Source: a virus
Direction: 5' to 3' (one strand)
DNA: 26,956 bases
IMG/VR virus record: IMGVR_UViG_3300045738_002244
Location: 1 to 26,956 of that record
Position numbers and translations under genes: made by a program. Below, one piece after another: positions 24,101 to 26,956 of this stretch (the first letter of the stretch is position 1; every line of letters starts with the position of its first letter). Under the pieces are notes generated by a model that worked only from the letters and a program-made list of their open reading frames with translations, searched no databases and was not told where the DNA came from.

Positions 24101-26956
24101 CTTTGGCGTCTGCACCCGTAGCCATTCCCATGATTTGGGGAATTGTACTTTTTTGGAGTTGGGTGGTGTAAGCATCATTCATCGCGAGTGGCGGTTGCCA
24201 CTTGTCATACTCCCCTCCGAAAACCCTGTCTTTATCTGCGTCAGAATACTGGTCACCTACTTGTAGACTCTTGGCCCTTCCGGCTATGTATTCCGACCTT
24301 TGCTGTTTTCTTTGTTCTCTTCTTGCTTCTAAACCCGCGTCAAAGCCTTCATTTTTCCTAAGTCTCGCCATTATTTTATCGGAACTGAAAGCTTCGGTCC
24401 CCATTACTGCCGATAAATACTGCTTGCCCGCGGTTGTTCCCACCCCTTTAACACCCTTGAGCGTCGTCGATTCCGTAATCTCTTTCGTGGCTCGTGAATG
24501 CTCCACTACTCTATTAATAAAATCTGGGCTCGGCTGCCCTCCCGGTCCTCCTCCCGGCACCCATATAGGGGGTTTCCCCAAAGCTTTCAACTTTGCGTCT
24601 CTGGATGGATCAGGGACACCGAATGTTTCCATTAACTGTTTTCCCATACCTTGTCCGAACGTAGGTAAACCTTTGCCCATTATACTAATGCCCCCTTGCG
24701 TTCCGGACTTGCCCTGAGTTATTCCCCTAATAGCTTTTTGTTTGGTCGCCCTCTCTCCATATTCCCCCATTCTTTCTGCAAATCGAGCCGTAGTGGGGGC
24801 TTGAAGAACCGCCTTATACTCCTTGGTGTCGATCATGCGGGCAAAACCTTCGGGATCCTCTTTTTTGAGACTTGTTAGAGTTTTCTTTCTTAGCTCTATA
24901 AGGGACAAGGCATCCAATTCTACCCCCAAAGTTTTTATTTGTGCTGCTGCTGCTAGAGCTAATACTCCCAAGGTTCTCTGCGCGTCGGCTTCTGCCTCTA
25001 GTGCCTCCACAAGCCCGTCAGCTTCCTCCGACGCATCACCCAACAATTCTGATATGTTAGACCACTGCGTTATGGCTCCAAACCCCATCCCCATCGCTGC
25101 TCCCTTCATCCTCTTCCCCTTTCCCGCAAACGTTGCCCCCATCGCGGTACTAAACCCTAAAGTAGAAGCCAATTCCCCCCCGGGGCCTGCACCTGATATT
25201 GCATTCATCGCCATATAACCCATCGAAGAAGCTATCATGGGATTCCTTTCGGCAAAGCCCGCCCCTTTCGTTTTCGCCGCCTTAGCGGTCTTAGCGGTTG
25301 CGATTGCTGTTTTTTTGGCCAATGGCTTCAGCGCCTTAACAGCAACCCAAATCCCCGTCGCTATGCGGCCTATCCACGCCACGGCGGCACCGATGGCGAT
25401 GGGCACTGCCATATTAGGAACAAAACCCGTAGCACCCCCATGAGTTTTAGGGTTCATCCCTTGAGATCTGGACCTTGAAATTCCTTGCCCAAGACCGCCG
25501 GGCTCATCTATAGTATTATAAACCCCCAACCCTCCCTTGTTGCCTGAAGATTTCAAAGCGGGGCTAGACCCCACTCTTATGGCAGAAGATGGAACCCCAG
25601 CAGCCATTTCTCTCCCTACAGCGTCAGTTAGAGGAGAAAAACTCGGAACAAAGCCCATTGCTGCTCCTCTGATTCCGGCCTTAGTCTTAAATTGCTTTGT
25701 AATATTGGCCATGATACTCGACCACTTAGACCCTACTTGCTCACCTTTGCCTTTTTGAGCAGCTAACGCGTCATTAATAAATTTTTTAGGAAGGTTACCA
25801 CTACTCGCCGCTTCGAATCCTATCTTACTTTCTATCTTGGATCTCACATCCAGCAGGTTTGCTTTTTTTGTATTTAAAAATTCTATAAGGCGCTCGGGAG
25901 CGTAATCAGCTCCACTAAAATCAAATGCGGCTGCCTTGTCTTCTGCGGGATTCCCCCCCACGGCAGACCTTAGTCCGGCTTCGAAAATATCCCCCATTGT
26001 TCCTCTGTTTAAATCTTTGGTTTTGAAGGGTGCGATCTCCGGAGCGGTTCCAGCAGCAAACATTTTTGCAGACAGAGTCTGAGCATATTTATTTAAAGCC
26101 CCCTCCAAAGGCTTAAAGCCTTCAACCTTGTCCCGGGCGAAGACTCCTCCTGCGTTTTCATCAATGGGGAAAAGGGGAACAATCGGGATACCACGTACGT
26201 GAAATTTTATATCCTTAAGTTTATGAAGACGTCCATCAGAATCCCTTCTTCCCTTTTGCATCAAACTCTTGATACCCTGCTGCTTCAATAACTGAGGGAC
26301 TCCTTGTTTGCCCATCATACTTTGATTAAATTCAATTGGGCTAGCATCGGAACCGTGTTCGGTAACAATACCGATATCTCTTTTCTTGCTTTGTAAACTT
26401 ACATGTATGGTATGGGGTATCTCCTTATACCTTCCTGTTTTGTCCCTCATCATCTCCGCCTCTTCGATCTCAGCCGTGGTCCTTTTCCTCTTCGTCGAGA
26501 CCCTAGGGAAATTAGGAACAAAACCTGCGCCAGCATAAGGATCAAAACCATGAGCCGCGCCGAAAGCGCCCTTATACCCCGCTCCCGCTGGACTTCCCTG
26601 TGGCGGCATGATTGCTGATTGAGACATTCCGGGAAAACGTTTAACGGTTTCGGCAGAGTTATACATCATAGTACCAGCTCCCGGCTGATTCATGGTCTTT
26701 ATAGTACCGGCAGCATAACCCCCAGCCGCTGCTGCGCCCCTTTCGTCGCTTGCTGCAAAACTCGGCACAAATCCTCCCGCTCTTCCGGGTGGTTTTATAG
26801 TAACGCCTTTGGAGCCAGCTCGTGCTCCTCGTCTCCCCAAAGACGCAGCAAGAGGGACTGCATAAGCCTGCATCTTGGCTCTTTCGGCGCTTTGTAATTT
26901 AAGAGTATTTAAAATATCTGTTTCAAGCTGTTTAATATCCAGCGTCCCCTTCTTCA
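21120..26956 (-). CDS. Giant tail tape measure protein with embedded domains, 5' end beyond the window
   Basis: The minus-strand frame is open to the window edge. The first in-window Met is at 26873, but 27 further codons upstream are open (TLDIKQLETDILNTLKL...), so the real start lies outside. At least 1944 residues. Tape measure signs: Ala/Gly/Lys-rich helices, hydrophobic segments near residues 489-515 (numbered from that Met), long charged coiled-coil-like region about 620-1450, and the usual C-terminal 'P.M.SGGEYVI' and 'MLMGGEYVMSPETV' motifs. Four 'GFVP(S/N)(F/M)' motifs at 34, 117, 407 and 483, and three related 'G(Y/S)IP(R/H/K)F' at 1479, 1536 and 1778. A domain at about 150-400 looks enzyme-like (see findings). 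Acts inside the tail tube and is ejected at infection. On the strand opposite J. Confidence 0.9.
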   Translation of the reverse strand, partial: KKGTLDIKQLETDILNTLKLQSAERAKMQAYAVPLAASLGRRGARAGSKGVTIKPPGRAGGFVPSFAASDERGAAAAGGYAAGTIKTMNQPGAGTMMYNSAETVKRFPGMSQSAIMPPQGSPAGAGYKGAFGAAHGFDPYAGAGFVPNFPRVSTKRKRTTAEIEEAEMMRDKTGRYKEIPHTIHVSLQSKKRDIGIVTEHGSDASPIEFNQSMMGKQGVPQLLKQQGIKSLMQKGRRDSDGRLHKLKDIKFHVRGIPIVPLFPIDENAGGVFARDKVEGFKPLEGALNKYAQTLSAKMFAAGTAPEIAPFKTKDLNRGTMGDIFEAGLRSAVGGNPAEDKAAAFDFSGADYAPERLIEFLNTKKANLLDVRSKIESKIGFEAASSGNLPKKFINDALAAQKGKGEQVGSKWSSIMANITKQFKTKAGIRGAAMGFVPSFSPLTDAVGREMAAGVPSSAIRVGSSPALKSSGNKGGLGVYNTIDEPGGLGQGISRSRSQGMNPKTHGGATGFVPNMAVPIAIGAAVAWIGRIATGIWVAVKALKPLAKKTAIATAKTAKAAKTKGAGFAERNPMIASSMGYMAMNAISGAGPGGELASTLGFSTAMGATFAGKGKRMKGAAMGMGFGAITQWSNISELLGDASEEADGLVEALEAEADAQRTLGVLALAAAAQIKTLGVELDALSLIELRKKTLTSLKKEDPEGFARMIDTKEYKAVLQAPTTARFAERMGEYGERATKQKAIRGITQGKSGTQGGISIMGKGLPTFGQGMGKQLMETFGVPDPSRDAKLKALGKPPIWVPGGGPGGQPSPDFINRVVEHSRATKEITESTTLKGVKGVGTTAGKQYLSAVMGTEAFSSDKIMARLRKNEGFDAGLEARREQRKQQRSEYIAGRAKSLQVGDQYSDADKDRVFGGEYDKWQPPLAMNDAYTTQLQKSTIPQIMGMATGADAKDFEKQAEFIKSFLDPKQLEEFRASLIAGVTDLDTYNAFVKKAQGIENQKAIDSKIIIDRNLGLIKSVSSLNRSFLLLGQGAELSYKLQVQANKQSLAMYKVDQQISKTEASKMVTRRTMIGLEETQAKNLAVETRIKGIENLGGQRTRDITKAQVKAASKAGVEFLKLMEGGKLAGEGGEEREKGMDEANKMMEKITAQFGAAKTPKEAAALLAGYMGEQNKLLAATSKEGAEIGRGEGYRLAALNVILPELQKIMGDTISARELILAAEEDQTTAAEKSKKLAIARYNSEIELNTEERRMARGKKALLAIQEEAEARTRFGQGQIGFGGLMSSKRATLEARRAATGMTEAEIRAEYNDPRVSALLKGQDLTPAGIAADDLKLTIEELDNSFSGAGNNIVDTTRIFTAALRDAASDLVSFAEASGAATAREAAEGYYKKGLISSDQLRGRRAADRFARRRRGDAKSGDMMEAFRDQFLYSGQDHMDEFEEGVIGVANTMKDSFADAFKSLTSGASSGKEALKAFADSILNSISDISAKMATNMLFSSMGGNAKGGYIPRFQGGGVVEGGSGFKDDVPAMMSGGEYVIKKSSAQKIGYGTLNAINGGGNSRGGSIPHFQYGGFNTTSTGATGGGSSTTGGAGGNRQWTGMDMAKMYGISAVASMASGYINRPDKTEKQTSRNYGLGRDEYGYFGGADPDAGGGDAISGGGRRASVSLNKAFVYYRRDPVTGQLISERARPTEGRFETSSLLSTRAMLREDDPQTARIFSKEGKMAEYQQTRADWKKNKEDTLTAHYKAQNARTIGAWVNAAMIIGGGYWSGGFGGGTGGGGGGGGGGSVGGPGYVTPLPTNARGGSIPKFGGGGRVSPAMLMGGEYVMSPETVRTHGVNFMSELNRGNVPSGAGGGFFSGGGGAAMSGSALTTNNVKININIDKSGKSEVGASTEPLSDGGQDERDTNNEAQDNKAMAELLQGVVLSEITKQQRPGGLLQNARP
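21597..21620. repeat. Two exact tandem copies of a 12-base unit (poly-glycine coding)
   Basis: TCCACCACCGCC occurs twice in direct succession. On the minus strand it encodes a run of glycines in the flexible C-terminal part of the tape measure protein. Such units change copy number easily by slippage without breaking the frame, so length may vary between related genomes. Confidence 0.8.

Noticed and set aside
24202-24717. 171-residue plus-strand open frame inside the tape measure
   Set aside because: Ser/Pro/Leu-rich antisense of an Ala/Gly/Lys-rich coding region, which is a common artefact.

Overview
This window is part of a tailed double-stranded DNA phage or prophage genome with a long, non-contractile (siphovirus-type) tail. 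The central plus-strand block (10559-20243) keeps the phage lambda tail-tip order M-L-K-I-J. It is recognisable from the four-cysteine pattern of L, the JAMM plus NlpC/P60 architecture of K, the GPxNT...YGR segment of I and the conserved core of J. No integrase, repressor, tRNA, rRNA, CRISPR array or insertion sequence is visible. The base composition is moderately AT-rich. One secreted protein (3677-4333) resembles periplasmic secretion or pilus proteins, which I loosely associate with PVC-group bacteria. That is only a weak hint about the host; a marine or other aquatic Gram-negative host is an inference, not something seen.

Layout. 2-148 is the tail end of a small membrane protein gene, followed by a rho-independent terminator. 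350-4542 (plus strand) is a tightly packed accessory block: an HSP20 chaperone, a nucleotide-kinase-like P-loop protein, several tiny coupled genes, a probable papain/transglutaminase-fold protein, a phage protein of the 'MGMFD' type, a SpeD-like (S-adenosylmethionine decarboxylase family) protein, a secreted protein and a 70-residue stand-alone antitoxin-like domain. 4539-10495 (minus strand) holds three related tail-tube-like proteins and an 1130-residue IPT/TIG repeat protein. 10559-21123 (plus strand) holds the tail-tip module and one coiled-coil-ended protein. 21120 to the window edge (minus strand) is a giant tape measure protein, still open at the edge.

How the parts work together. The tape measure sets tail length and lies inside a tube built from one or more of the tube paralogues. 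The TIG protein probably decorates the tube or tip. M, L, K, I and J close the distal end and recognise and penetrate the host. Unlike lambda, where these genes are co-directional, here the tip module is on the opposite strand to tube and tape measure. It is read divergently from a 63-base promoter region at 10496-10558. Both convergent ends share overlapping stop codons in a TTAA, with no convincing terminator.

Most interesting points: the orphan MbcA/ParS-like toxin-binding domain (possible neutraliser of host RES toxins), the SpeD-like protein with altered active-site residues, the repeated G-x-[VI]-P-x-F modules and a possible enzyme-like domain buried in the tape measure, and carbohydrate-binding-like modules inserted into M and L, the latter between the two halves of the iron-sulphur site.
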